The position numbers and the translations under genes are program-made. 64,000 nt of DNA. Source: VAXT01 sp963794605 (GTDB taxonomy: Bacteria > Actinomycetota > Thermoleophilia > Gaiellales > Gaiellaceae). The DNA is taken from assembly GCA_963794605.1 (NCBI GenBank), contig CAWCEN010000002.1, forward strand, positions 62,001 to 126,000, given 5' to 3'. The first letter of the stretch is position 1, and the number at the start of each line of letters is the position of its first letter. The notes beneath the pieces are model-generated. The model did not search any database, was not told where the DNA came from, and was given only the letters and a program-made list of their open reading frames with translations. Shown here one piece after another: positions 41,595 to 52,284 of this stretch.

Positions 41595-42323
41595 CCATGC
41601 AGGCTATCGATCCGGTGCCGAGTTGCAGGTCCGGCGCGAAACCGGCACAGACACGTGCGACTTTCCCGAAGACGATTGCGTTCGGGAGGAGGCTGGGTGC
41701 GCCTTAAACAGTGCGCCCGCGCTCAGAACAGGGCTCAGCGCTCCATGTCCTCGGAGGTTCCGAGGTAGACGGCGAGCTCCCCGGCAGATAATCCGGAAAC
41801 AGCGCGTACGCGGTCAGCCGGATGGGGCCCTCGGGGGCAACAAGGCGGGACAGATCAGGCGTCGACGCCACGATCAGCTCAGGCGGTGGGTCATCCGAGC
41901 GGAGCCGCGCGGCGATCTGCTCGTGCGACTCCACGCTCGAGCCGGGAACCTCGCCCGCACGGATTCGAGCTGCGGCGTCGAGAGGAAGGCGCGTACCGTC
42001 CGACGCGCGCAAACACCAGTCCCAATCGATGTAGAGGATCGACAGCACCTCCTCCCGCGCGAGGCCGACGAGCCGCCAGTCCACCTCCTCCGGGAAGCCC
42101 CCGAACACGCCGTCGCGACGGAGCCAGGCTCGATGCTCCTCGAGGACGCGCGCACGCCCCGCGTTCGCCGCGGCATCCTCGAACTCCGGCGCCAGCAGCG
42201 CAGACTCGTCGAGACCCGCAGCCGGCAACAGCTCGCGGATGCGCTCCGCGCTCCCCGTAGCGAGGCGAGTCGAGCTCGGCGCGCAGGAACACCGCGACGA
42301 CCTCGGCCTCGGAGCTCTTTCTG

Positions 42324-44462
<2,139 letters not shown>

Positions 44463-45851
44463 ATGTGCGGGGTCTTCGGCATTCGCGCCCCCGAGCGTGA
44501 CGTCGCGCGCGTCACGTTCTTCGGCCTGTTCGCGCTCCAGCATCGCGGCCAGGAGTCGGCGGGAATTGCCGTCTCGGATCGCGGCCGCCTGACCGTGCTG
44601 CGTGACATGGGCCTCGTCGCCCAGGTCTTCGACGAGCAGAACCTGAGCGGGCTGCAGGGCGAGGTCGCCATCGGCCATACGCGCTACTCGACGACCGGCT
44701 CGACGCACTGGACGAACGCACAGCCGATCGTCCAGCACGGCCGCTCGCGAGTCGTGACGCTCGGACACAACGGCAACCTGACGAACGCCCAGGCGCTGCG
44801 CGAGGATCTGGCCGCCGACGGCGTCGAGCTCTCGACGACGTCCGACACCGAGGTCATCGCCGCGTTGATCGCGAACGACACGGCGCCGCTCGAGGAAGCC
44901 GTCGCGAACGCGATGAAGCGGCTCGAGGGCGCCTACACGATCGTCGCGCTCGCCGAGGGCAAGCTGATCGGCTTCCGCGACCCGCACGGATTCCGCCCGC
45001 TCAACCTGGGCCGGATCGACGGCGATCCCGTGCTCGCTTCGGAAACGTGCGCGCTCGACCTCGTCGGGGCGACGCACGATCGGGAAGTGGCGCCGGGAGA
45101 GCTCGTCCTCGTCGACGAGAGCGGGCTCGAGGCGACACAGGCGGTCCCGCAGGCCGGCGCCGGCGCCCTGTGCCTGTTCGAGTTCATCTACCTCGCCCGT
45201 CCCGACTCGACGCTGGCCGGGATCGAGGTGCACGCAGCGCGCGTGAAGATGGGCGAGCGGCTCGCGGAGGAGGCGCCTGTCGACGCCGACCTCGTCATGC
45301 CCGCCCCCGACTCGGGCACCCCGGCCGCGATCGGCTTCTCGCGGGCAAGCGGCATCCCGTTCTCCGAGGGCCTGATCAAGAACCGGTATGTGGGCCGCAC
45401 GTTCATCGAGCCCGACCAGGGCCTGCGCGAGCAGGGCATCCGCCTGAAGTTCAACCCGCTCTCGGAGGTCGCCGGCAAGCGCGTCGTTCTCGTCGACGAT
45501 TCGATCGTCCGCGGTAACACGATGCGCAAGATCGTCGCGCTGCTGTTCGATGCCGGCGCGCAGGAGGTGCACGTGCGCGTTTCGTCGCCGCCGATCGTCT
45601 CGCCGTGTTTCTACGGGATCGACTTCGCCGACGAGGAGCAGCTCGTCGCCTCGTCCCGGACGGTCGCGGAGGTGCAGGAGCAGATCGGCGCCACATCGCT
45701 CGCGTACATCTCCCTTGAGGGCGTCCAGGCCGCGACGATGCGGCCCGAGAACGAGTTCTGCCGTGCGTGCTTCACGCGGACGTACCCGACGCGTGTGCCG
45801 GCCGGAAGGATGCTCGCGAAGTTCCGTTTCGAAAAGTCCGCCGTCCGGTGA
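44463..45851 (+). CDS. purF: Amidophosphoribosyltransferase
   Basis: Commits PRPP to purines by forming phosphoribosylamine. The 462 residues start MCGVFGI, so the Ntn nucleophile Cys2 is exposed after Met removal with no propeptide. The PRPP-binding site VLVDDSIVRGNT lies at about 341-352. Four Cys positions typical of the iron-sulfur form are seen (ALCLFEFIY, SPCFYGID, and CRACFTRT). The ATG directly follows the purL stop. Confidence 0.98.
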   Translation: MCGVFGIRAPERDVARVTFFGLFALQHRGQESAGIAVSDRGRLTVLRDMGLVAQVFDEQNLSGLQGEVAIGHTRYSTTGSTHWTNAQPIVQHGRSRVVTLGHNGNLTNAQALREDLAADGVELSTTSDTEVIAALIANDTAPLEEAVANAMKRLEGAYTIVALAEGKLIGFRDPHGFRPLNLGRIDGDPVLASETCALDLVGATHDREVAPGELVLVDESGLEATQAVPQAGAGALCLFEFIYLARPDSTLAGIEVHAARVKMGERLAEEAPVDADLVMPAPDSGTPAAIGFSRASGIPFSEGLIKNRYVGRTFIEPDQGLREQGIRLKFNPLSEVAGKRVVLVDDSIVRGNTMRKIVALLFDAGAQEVHVRVSSPPIVSPCFYGIDFADEEQLVASSRTVAEVQEQIGATSLAYISLEGVQAATMRPENEFCRACFTRTYPTRVPAGRMLAKFRFEKSAVR

Positions 45852-46056
45852 TGTTGCCGCGCCTGCGTCGTTCGCACAGCAAGGCAGGGTAGGGCACCTT
45901 GTTCGGCGCAACGTTCACGCACCTGAACGCGCAGACCCAGGAAGAGCTGCTGCCATCGCTCTCGGCGACGCCGGTCCTGTCAGGGCTGGCTGCTCTGGCA
46001 GCGGCACCGCGGCGCCCTGACGGGCCGGTGGGCCCGCCAGGAACGCCATCGACGCG
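45852..46056. other. purF downstream region with hairpin, no gene seen
   Basis: No convincing frame or RNA gene. A 6-bp inverted repeat (CGGGCC at 46021-46026, GGCCCG at 46031-46036) and other GC-rich inverted arms around 45975-46040 could end transcription from both the purF side and the convergent small membrane gene. There is no T-run. Confidence 0.35.
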
Positions 46057-46317
46057 TTACTGCTCGAGCACGCGCGTCGCTTTTGCGAGCCCGCGGCTGA
46101 CGAAGTAGCCGACCGTCACCCAGGTCGCGCCCCAGACGAACCTGTCGGCGCTCACCTGGTCGGCGAAGATCGCGATCAGCGCGAAGATCAGGAGCACGAT
46201 CACGTAGATGAGCAACTCTGCGTTGCCCGGAATCGGCAACCGTGCGATGTCGAGCGTCGTCCCCGGCTGGTACCCGTAGGTGCTGGGGCCGGACGGCTGC
46301 TCGGGCGGTGTCGCCAT
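46057..46317 (-). CDS. Small two-helix membrane protein
   Basis: An 86-residue protein with a soluble Pro/Gly-rich N terminus (about 1-32) and two hydrophobic segments (about 33-51 LLIYVIVLLIFALIAIFA, and about 60-75 FVWGATWVTVGYFVSRG). The ribosome-binding site GAAAGGAG precedes the ATG. Unknown function, no family recognised. The 134 bases upstream to the CtaG-like gene contain no gene I can support. Confidence 0.75.
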   Translation of the reverse strand: MATPPEQPSGPSTYGYQPGTTLDIARLPIPGNAELLIYVIVLLIFALIAIFADQVSADRFVWGATWVTVGYFVSRGLAKATRVLEQ

Positions 46318-46451
46318 GCGCTCTCCTTTCAGGCCGCGTTGGGAACCGGCGGGATCGTAAGCGAGTCAGGCCGACTCCGAGATTTCTGCGCGCGGAGCGT
46401 GCAGAAAGCGAGCGCCGCCACACGGACGGTGCGAGCCGCCACGTGTGAGCC

Positions 46452-47318
46452 TCACGGGGTTCCAGAAAGCTCACGCGCACGGCCATATCTAACTGCGCGC
46501 CGGACCGAGCGCGGGTCGAAGCCGCGCTCCAGGAGCTCCTGCCGAAGCTCGCCCTCTTGGGCGAGGCGCAGGAAGAGCCACGCCAGCGCGCCGAGCGTGA
46601 CGAGCGAGCCTTCGATCATCATCACGCCCCCGGCGATCCCCTGGTCGGTGCTCGCGGTCAGGCCCCACGGGCGCTGGGCCTGCTCGTAGATGCTGTAGAA
46701 CGGGCTCCCGGCCCAGACGAAGACGTTGCCGATGATCGTCGTCGCGATCCGGACGGCGACGATGTAGCCCATTTTCGCCCCGGTGCCGAACCATTCGGGC
46801 CCTGGGAGCACTTCGATCACGGTCGCCCACATGAGTGCTCCGGCCATGAAGAACGAGACGTGCTCGAATGCGTGGACGACCTCGTGGCGCAGCGCGGCCT
46901 CCCAGAACGTCGGCAGGTGCCAGAGGTAGAGGTTGATCGCCCAGAGCGGGAGCGAGACGAACGGGTGCGTCAGGAAGCGGAGCGTGCGGACCGCGCGCAC
47001 CGAGAGGATCGGCCGGAGCAGCGGGCCGGTGAGGCCGGCGACGATGCAGAGCGGCGCGAGGTCGCCGAGCAGGAGGTGCTGCACCATGTGGAACGCGAAC
47101 GACTCCTCCTCTCCGAGCGTCGCGATCGGCGAGACGAGCGAGATGACGAGGAGGCCGATGCCGAGCGAGAAGAGGAAATAGCGCCACTCGGCGACCGGGG
47201 TTCCCTTGCGTGCCAGCGTCCGGGCGCGCTTCCAGTAGAGAAGGACGCCAACCGCGATCGGGACGAGCTGGAGCGGCTCGAACGACCAGGTGGTCTGGGC
47301 GGAATGCGCGAGGAGCAC
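46452..47318 (-). CDS. Cytochrome c oxidase assembly factor CtaG-type membrane protein (caa3_CtaG family)
   Basis: A 288-residue integral membrane protein with seven predicted helices. Family landmarks are HMVQHLLLGDLAPLC, LYLWHLPTFWEAALRHE and HAFEHVSFFMAGALMWATV with several His residues in the membrane, probably for copper handling. CtaG-type proteins are needed for copper insertion into caa3 oxidase in Bacillus; the target here is inferred. No oxidase genes lie nearby. It is divergent from purM with a short gap. Confidence 0.9.
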   Translation of the reverse strand: MLLAHSAQTTWSFEPLQLVPIAVGVLLYWKRARTLARKGTPVAEWRYFLFSLGIGLLVISLVSPIATLGEEESFAFHMVQHLLLGDLAPLCIVAGLTGPLLRPILSVRAVRTLRFLTHPFVSLPLWAINLYLWHLPTFWEAALRHEVVHAFEHVSFFMAGALMWATVIEVLPGPEWFGTGAKMGYIVAVRIATTIIGNVFVWAGSPFYSIYEQAQRPWGLTASTDQGIAGGVMMIEGSLVTLGALAWLFLRLAQEGELRQELLERGFDPRSVRRAVRYGRARELSGTP

Positions 47319-47362
47319 ACGCCGAGTGTAGGCCTCCGCTACGCGAAATAGACTCGTTGTCC

Positions 47363-48268
47363 GTGGAGGGAAAGACGTACGAGGACGCAGGGGTCTCGCT
47401 CGCGTTCGCCGAGTCGGTGGTCGAGCGACTGCGAGCGGCAGTCGAGTCGACGGGCACGACCGGGTTCGGTGGGTTCGCGGGCCTTTACCCGCTGGACGAG
47501 GAGCGTCTGCTCGCTGCCTCCATGGATGGCGCGGGCACGAAGCTCGTCCTCGCGCGGAAGGTGGGGCGCTTGCGCGGGATCGGAGCCGACCTCGCCGCGC
47601 ACTGCGTGAACGACGTGATCATGACCGGCGCGGAGCCGCTCTTCTTCCTCGACTACGTCGTCGGGCACTCGCTCGTGATGGAGCAGGTAGCCGAGTTGGT
47701 CGAGGGCGCGGCCGAGACGTGCCGCGCCGCTGGGTGCGCGCTGCTCGGCGGTGAGACGGCCGAGATGCCGGGCGTCTACCGCGAGGAGGAGCTCGACTTC
47801 GCCGGGACGTGCGTGGGGTTGGTGGCGCGGGACGCGGTGATCGACGGGTCGCGCGTCGGAGCCGGCGACGTCGTGCTCGGACTGCCGTCGGTCGGCCTGC
47901 ACACGAACGGCTTCTCGCTCGTCCGGCGGCTGATCGGTGACGGCGACTTCGACGCCGATCTGTTGCTCGCGCCGCACAAGCTGTACGTCGACGAGGTGCG
48001 CGAGCTGCGCCGTCGCGCGGACGTGAAGGCGCTCGCACACGTCACCGGTGGCGGGATCCTGGGAAATCTCATGCGTGTGCTTCCCGAGGGGCGCGACGTC
48101 GAGCTCGACTGGGGTTTGTGGGAGCGGCCGCCCGTGTACGCGTGGCTGACCGAGCAGGGCGTGAGCGAGGAGGAGCAGCGGCGCGTGTTCAACGTCGGGA
48201 TCGGGATGTGCGCGGTCGTTCCGGCGACGGATGCCGGGGCCGGGCTCGTGATCGGGCGCGTCACGTGA
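47363..48268 (+). CDS. purM: Phosphoribosylformylglycinamidine cyclo-ligase (AIR synthetase)
   Basis: Closes the imidazole ring using ATP. About 301 residues, slightly short for the family (~340). It has YEDAGVSLAFAESVVERLR, SMDGAGTKLVLARKVG, VNDVIMTGAEPLFFLDYV and the GGETAEMPGVYREEELDFAGT signature, then GLHTNGFSLVRRL and the glycine-rich THVTGGGI-type AHVTGGGILGNL. It starts from GTG 47363 or TTG 47357. The stop overlaps purN as GTGA. Confidence 0.96.
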   Translation: MEGKTYEDAGVSLAFAESVVERLRAAVESTGTTGFGGFAGLYPLDEERLLAASMDGAGTKLVLARKVGRLRGIGADLAAHCVNDVIMTGAEPLFFLDYVVGHSLVMEQVAELVEGAAETCRAAGCALLGGETAEMPGVYREEELDFAGTCVGLVARDAVIDGSRVGAGDVVLGLPSVGLHTNGFSLVRRLIGDGDFDADLLLAPHKLYVDEVRELRRRADVKALAHVTGGGILGNLMRVLPEGRDVELDWGLWERPPVYAWLTEQGVSEEEQRRVFNVGIGMCAVVPATDAGAGLVIGRVT

Positions 48269-48801
48269 TTGGGGTCCTGGTCTCTGGCGAGGGCACGAAC
48301 CTCCAGGCGCTGATCGACGCGGGGCTGCCGGTGTCGGCTGTCGCCTCGAACAAGGCCGGCGCGCGGGCGGTCGAGCGGGCGGACGCGGCTGGGATCCCCA
48401 CCGCTGTCTTCGAGCTGGATGGCTACCAAAGCCGCGAGGAGCGAGACGCAGCCATGGCCGAGTGGCTCGTTGGTCATGGCGTGACGCTCGTCGTCTGCGC
48501 CGGGTACATGCACCTGCTGCGGCCCGCGTTCCTCGAACGCTTCGACCGGATCGTGAACACGCACTCGGCGCCGCTGCCGGAGTTCCCCGGCGCGCACCCG
48601 ATCGAGGACGTGCTCGCAGCCGGCGTCCGGCAGACCGCAGCCACGGTGCACTACGTCGACGAGGGAGTCGACACGGGGCCCGTGATCGTCGCCGAGGCGG
48701 TCCCCGTGCGCGACGACGACACGGTCGAAACGCTGCGCGCGCGGGTGCAGGAAGCGGAGCACCGGCTCCTCCCCGAGGCGGTCAAGGAGCTGATCTCGTG
48801 A
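48265..48801 (+). CDS. purN: Phosphoribosylglycinamide formyltransferase
   Basis: Transfers a formyl group from 10-formyl-THF to GAR. A 178-residue protein with the GAR-binding VLVSGEGTNLQALIDA start. The catalytic Asn and His are in IVNTHSAPLPEFPGAHP, and the active-site Asp is in YVDEGVDTGPVI. The loop reads HSAPLPEF in place of the usual HPSLLPKY, a modest variation. It overlaps purM and purH (GTGA each). Confidence 0.96.
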   Translation: MIGVLVSGEGTNLQALIDAGLPVSAVASNKAGARAVERADAAGIPTAVFELDGYQSREERDAAMAEWLVGHGVTLVVCAGYMHLLRPAFLERFDRIVNTHSAPLPEFPGAHPIEDVLAAGVRQTAATVHYVDEGVDTGPVIVAEAVPVRDDDTVETLRARVQEAEHRLLPEAVKELIS

Positions 48802-50336
48802 TCGAGCGCGCTCTCCTCTCCGCGTTCGACAAGGAAGGACTGGCCGAGTTCTCGGCCGGGCTCGCGGAACTGGGCGTCGAGCTCGTCGCCAGCGGCGGAA
48901 CCGCGGATCACCTGGCGGAGAACGGGATCCAGGTGACGCGAGTCGAAGAGCTGACCGAAATCCCGGAGCTGCTCGGCGGCCGCGTCAAGACGCTGCACCC
49001 GCGGATCCACGCGGCGATCCTTGCCCGCCGTGACCACCCGGACGACCTGGCCGCGCTCGACGAGCACGACATCCATCCGTTCGACCTCGTCTGCGTGACG
49101 CTCTATCCGTTCACGCAGGTCGTCTCGCGCCACGGTGTGAAGGAGGAGGACGCGGTCGAGATGATCGACATCGGCGGTCCGTCGATGCTGCGCGGCGCAG
49201 CGAAGAACTTTGCGCACGTGGCGCCGGTGTGCCGACCGGAGCGGTACGGCTCGATCCTGGCCGAGCTCCGCGAGACGGGCGAGATCTCGCTTGAGACGCG
49301 GCGTGCACTCGCGGCGGAGGCGTTCTCGGTCACCGCTGCGTACGAGGCGGCGATCGCCCGCTGGTTCGCCGACCGCGAAGCGTTCCCGGAGCTGTTCATC
49401 CCGAGCTTCGAGAAGGTGACTGATCTCGCGTACGGCGAGAACCCGCACCAGCGCGCCGCGTACTACGCCGAGCTGGGCGCGCGGCGGCACCTGCTCTCTC
49501 GGGTGCAGCAGCTGCACGGGCGGCAGCTTTCGTTCATCAACCTCTACGACCTGAACGCCGGCCGCATCCTTGTCCGCGAGTTCGAGCTGCCCGCCTGCGT
49601 GATCATCAAGCACGCGAATCCGTGCGGAGTCGCGGTTGCGGCCTCGATCGAAGAGGCTTACGACCGGGCGCTCGCGGCCGATCCGATGTCCGCGTTCGGG
49701 ATGGTCTGTGTGCTCAACCGGCCCGTCGGCGCTGAGCTCGGCGGGCAGATCGCAAACCAGTTCGTCGACGTGCTCCTCGCGCCCGACTTCGACGAGGCCG
49801 CGCTCGAGGCACTGCGCCAGAAGCCGGACACGAGAATCCTCGTCGACCGCGAGCGGCGGCGCTTCGACCTCGGCGAGAAGGACTACAAGCGCGTCTACGG
49901 CGGACTCCTCGTCCAGGATCGCGACTGGGACGTGCAGGACCGCGAGACGATGGAGGTCGTCACCGGCTCGGTCTTCGAGGACGAGTGGGGCGACCTGCTC
50001 TTCGCGTGGCGCGTGTGCAAGAACGTGACGTCGAACGCGATCGTGATCGCGAAGGGACTGCAGACGCTCGGCATCGGCTCGGGCCAGACGAGCCGCGTGG
50101 ACGCGGTGCGGATCGCCGTCGACAAGGCCGGTGCGCACGGGCACGACCTCGAGGGCGCGGTGCTGGCCTCTGACGCGTTCTTCCCATTCCCGGACGGCCC
50201 GCAGATCGCGCTCGACGCAGGCGTGAAGGCGATCATCGAACCGGGCGGCTCCAAGCGCGACCCCGAAGTGATCGACGCAGTCGAGAAGGCCGGCGCGACG
50301 ATGGTCTTCACAAACCGCCGCCACTTCCGCCACTAA
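48798..50336 (+). CDS. purH: Bifunctional AICAR transformylase / IMP cyclohydrolase
   Basis: The last two steps to IMP. 512 residues: the N-terminal IMP cyclohydrolase domain (ALLSAFDKEGLAEFSAGL, SGGTADHL, GRVKTLHPRIHAAILARRD) and the C-terminal transformylase domain (about 200-512) with the Lys-His pair in IKHANPCG, then RVDAVRIAVDKA and DAFFPFPDG. The stop TAA is followed at once by a GGGGTCAGACCCC palindrome. Confidence 0.98.
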   Translation: MIERALLSAFDKEGLAEFSAGLAELGVELVASGGTADHLAENGIQVTRVEELTEIPELLGGRVKTLHPRIHAAILARRDHPDDLAALDEHDIHPFDLVCVTLYPFTQVVSRHGVKEEDAVEMIDIGGPSMLRGAAKNFAHVAPVCRPERYGSILAELRETGEISLETRRALAAEAFSVTAAYEAAIARWFADREAFPELFIPSFEKVTDLAYGENPHQRAAYYAELGARRHLLSRVQQLHGRQLSFINLYDLNAGRILVREFELPACVIIKHANPCGVAVAASIEEAYDRALAADPMSAFGMVCVLNRPVGAELGGQIANQFVDVLLAPDFDEAALEALRQKPDTRILVDRERRRFDLGEKDYKRVYGGLLVQDRDWDVQDRETMEVVTGSVFEDEWGDLLFAWRVCKNVTSNAIVIAKGLQTLGIGSGQTSRVDAVRIAVDKAGAHGHDLEGAVLASDAFFPFPDGPQIALDAGVKAIIEPGGSKRDPEVIDAVEKAGATMVFTNRRHFRH

Positions 50337-50340
50337 CCCC

Positions 50341-50447
50341 GGGGTCAGACCCCGCTACAGAAGTGGAACGAATCATCCACAGGCCGGCTCAACGAAGCCG
50401 GCCGCCTGTCCCGGCGGGCCGATCCGTTTGTAAAGGGGTCTGACCCC
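50341..50447. repeat. GGGGTC-N-GACCCC palindrome pair (second locus)
   Basis: Palindromes at 50341-50353 and 50435-50447 face each other across about 80 bases, as at 538-664. Between them is an 8-bp inverted repeat (GGCCGGCT/AGCCGGCC). They lie right after purH and 18 bases before the GTG of the next gene. Confidence 0.75.
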
Positions 50448-50465
50448 GATCGTAGAATCGCCGCC

Positions 50466-50816
50466 GTGACCGTTGAGAAAACGCTCGTCGTGCTCGGTAC
50501 GTTCGTCGCCGCCGCGTACCTCGTCATCGGCATCGTCGGCGGGCTCTTGCCGGCGCACTGGGACGAGGACGCAAGCGCGACTGACCAGATCATCTGGTTC
50601 GTCCTCCTCGTGGGAGGCGGGGTCCTGCTGTACGCGGGGCTTCGGGTGTCGAGACGCTCGCCGTGGCTGGGCGCCGCGCTGATCTCGGTCGGAGCCGTCG
50701 CGGGATCGCTGCCGATCTTCTGGACCGTGATCGCACTCCTGGTCGCGATCACGCTCGTGGTGCTCAGCATCGTCTACGCCCGGCGCGCGACCCGCGCCGC
50801 CCCTGCGACGGACTAG
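50466..50816 (+). CDS. Small four-helix membrane protein
   Basis: A 116-residue protein with four hydrophobic segments (about 6-27, 42-60, 69-85, 88-106), for example LVVLGTFVAAAYLVIGIVGG and IALLVAITLVVLSIVYA, with a short acidic loop HWDEDASAT between the first two. GTG start. No family recognised. Its 5' end is 18 bases after a palindromic repeat. Confidence 0.75.
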   Translation: MTVEKTLVVLGTFVAAAYLVIGIVGGLLPAHWDEDASATDQIIWFVLLVGGGVLLYAGLRVSRRSPWLGAALISVGAVAGSLPIFWTVIALLVAITLVVLSIVYARRATRAAPATD

Positions 50817-50883
50817 CTGGTCGCGCGACGAATTTCGCGTCGGCCGGCGATCTCATCCAACGAGATCCCACGAAAGGAGAACC

Positions 50884-51291
50884 ATGGCCGACGCGACGGT
50901 CAAGCACATCGACGAGATGGAGTCGTTCTACGACGGACTGGTGACGCGGGCGCGAGCGGAGCTCGGCGTAACGTCCTGGGGGATGCAGGTCTTCAACTTC
51001 CCGGCGGGGTTCGATCAGTACCCGAACCACCACCACGGCGACGGCGCCGTCGACCCGGGCCAAGAGGAGCTCTACATCCCGCTGGCCGGGTCCGGCGAGC
51101 TGTCCCTGAACGGCGACACGTACCGACTCGAGCCAGGAGTGTGGGCGCGTGTCGGCATCTCGCAGCTCCGCCGAATCGTCCCCAGTGGTGACGGGCTCCA
51201 GTGCCTCGTCATCGGCGGCACTCCGGGCAAGGCGTTCGTCGCGCCCGCATGGACAGACCTCGGCGCCGCGCCTCCGGCGATGCCGGACTAG
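50884..51291 (+). CDS. Cupin-fold protein
   Basis: A 135-residue single cupin. The metal-binding motif 1 region is NHHHGDGAVDPGQEELYIPL with three His and a Glu, followed by GSGELSLNGDTYRLEPGVWARVG. Many similar actinobacterial cupins are unassigned. It has a strong ribosome-binding site (AAAGGAGAACC before the ATG). The 67 bases upstream contain a small GATCTC/GAGATC inverted repeat. Ten bases separate it from the sigma factor gene. Confidence 0.85.
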   Translation: MADATVKHIDEMESFYDGLVTRARAELGVTSWGMQVFNFPAGFDQYPNHHHGDGAVDPGQEELYIPLAGSGELSLNGDTYRLEPGVWARVGISQLRRIVPSGDGLQCLVIGGTPGKAFVAPAWTDLGAAPPAMPD

Positions 51292-51301
51292 GCTGAGCTC
51301 C

Positions 51302-52273
51302 GTGACGGAGCCGGCGCTCATCGCAGCTGCCAGCGCGGGCGACGAGACGGCCTTCCGCTACCTCGCTGAGCGCTACCGGCGAGAGCTGCACGTGCACTGC
51401 TACCGGATGCTCGGCTCGGTTCACGACGCCGAGGACGCGCTCCAGGAGACCCTGCTGCGGGCGTGGAGACATCTAGCGAGCTTCGAGGGCCGAAGCAGCT
51501 TCCGCGCCTGGCTCTACCGCATCGCGACGAACGTCTGCCTCGCCGCGCTCGACAAACGTCCCGTGCCGCTGCCGCCGAGCGACGAGCCGGCAGTGCTCAC
51601 GCCGTACCCCGACGCCTGGCTCGACGAGCTTCCCTCGGAGGCGGCCGAGCCCGGAGCCCGCTACGACCTTCGCGAAAGCGTCCAACTCGCCCTCCTGGCC
51701 GCGATCCAGGCCTTGCCCCCACGCCAGAGAGCCGCGCTCCTCTTGCGCGACGTGCTCGGGTTCTCGGCCAAGGAGGTCGGGCAACTGCTCGACGTCAGCG
51801 CGGCAAGCGTGCACAGCGCCGTACGCCGCGCCCGGGCAACCCTGGACCAGCAAGTCCCCGAACGCACTCCGGCGCCCGACGCCGTTCAGCTCTCTCTCGT
51901 TGAGCGGTACATCGAAGCCTGGGACGCGATCGACATCCCGGGGCTCGTCGCACTCATGCGCGAGGACGCCGTGATGACGATGCCGCCGGACGCCGCAATC
52001 TTCTTCGGCCGGCGGGCGATTGCCGACTTCTTCGCAACGGTGCCTGCAGGAGGCGCGCTCGACCAGATCCCGCTCCTTCCGACCCAGGCGAACCGGCAGC
52101 CCGCGGTCGGCGCCTACTTCCCGGACCCGGACGCAGGCGTCTACCGACCGTACGGGATCATGGTGCTCACGCTGGACGAAGACTCGATCGCGCAGATCAC
52201 GGGCTGCACCGACCCCTCCGTCTTCCCTCTGCTCGGCCTTCCGAGCAAGCTTGAACGACAGCCTGCGCACTAA
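51302..52273 (+). CDS. ECF sigma factor with C-terminal SnoaL-like domain
   Basis: A 323-residue sigma-70 family protein. Region 2 (about 10-80) includes HCYRMLGSVHDAEDALQETLL. Region 4 (about 125-180) includes LPPRQRAALLLRDVLGFSAKEVGQLLDVSAAS. The C-terminal ~120 residues (VERYIEAWDAIDIPGLVALM ...) have a SnoaL-like fold, as in the TIGR02960/SigG-type ECF group where it tunes activity without a classic anti-sigma factor. GTG start. No anti-sigma gene is adjacent; targets are unknown. Confidence 0.92.
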   Translation: MTEPALIAAASAGDETAFRYLAERYRRELHVHCYRMLGSVHDAEDALQETLLRAWRHLASFEGRSSFRAWLYRIATNVCLAALDKRPVPLPPSDEPAVLTPYPDAWLDELPSEAAEPGARYDLRESVQLALLAAIQALPPRQRAALLLRDVLGFSAKEVGQLLDVSAASVHSAVRRARATLDQQVPERTPAPDAVQLSLVERYIEAWDAIDIPGLVALMREDAVMTMPPDAAIFFGRRAIADFFATVPAGGALDQIPLLPTQANRQPAVGAYFPDPDAGVYRPYGIMVLTLDEDSIAQITGCTDPSVFPLLGLPSKLERQPAH

Positions 52274-52284
52274 GCTTCACGCGC

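Noticed and set aside
45899..46108. Small plus-strand frame after purF
   Set aside because: No ribosome-binding site or conserved look, and it runs into the opposite membrane-protein gene; hairpins fit a terminator zone better.
50466..50816. Possible toxin-antitoxin partner next to the purH-side palindromes
   Set aside because: It is a plain four-helix membrane protein with no partner gene or toxin motif.
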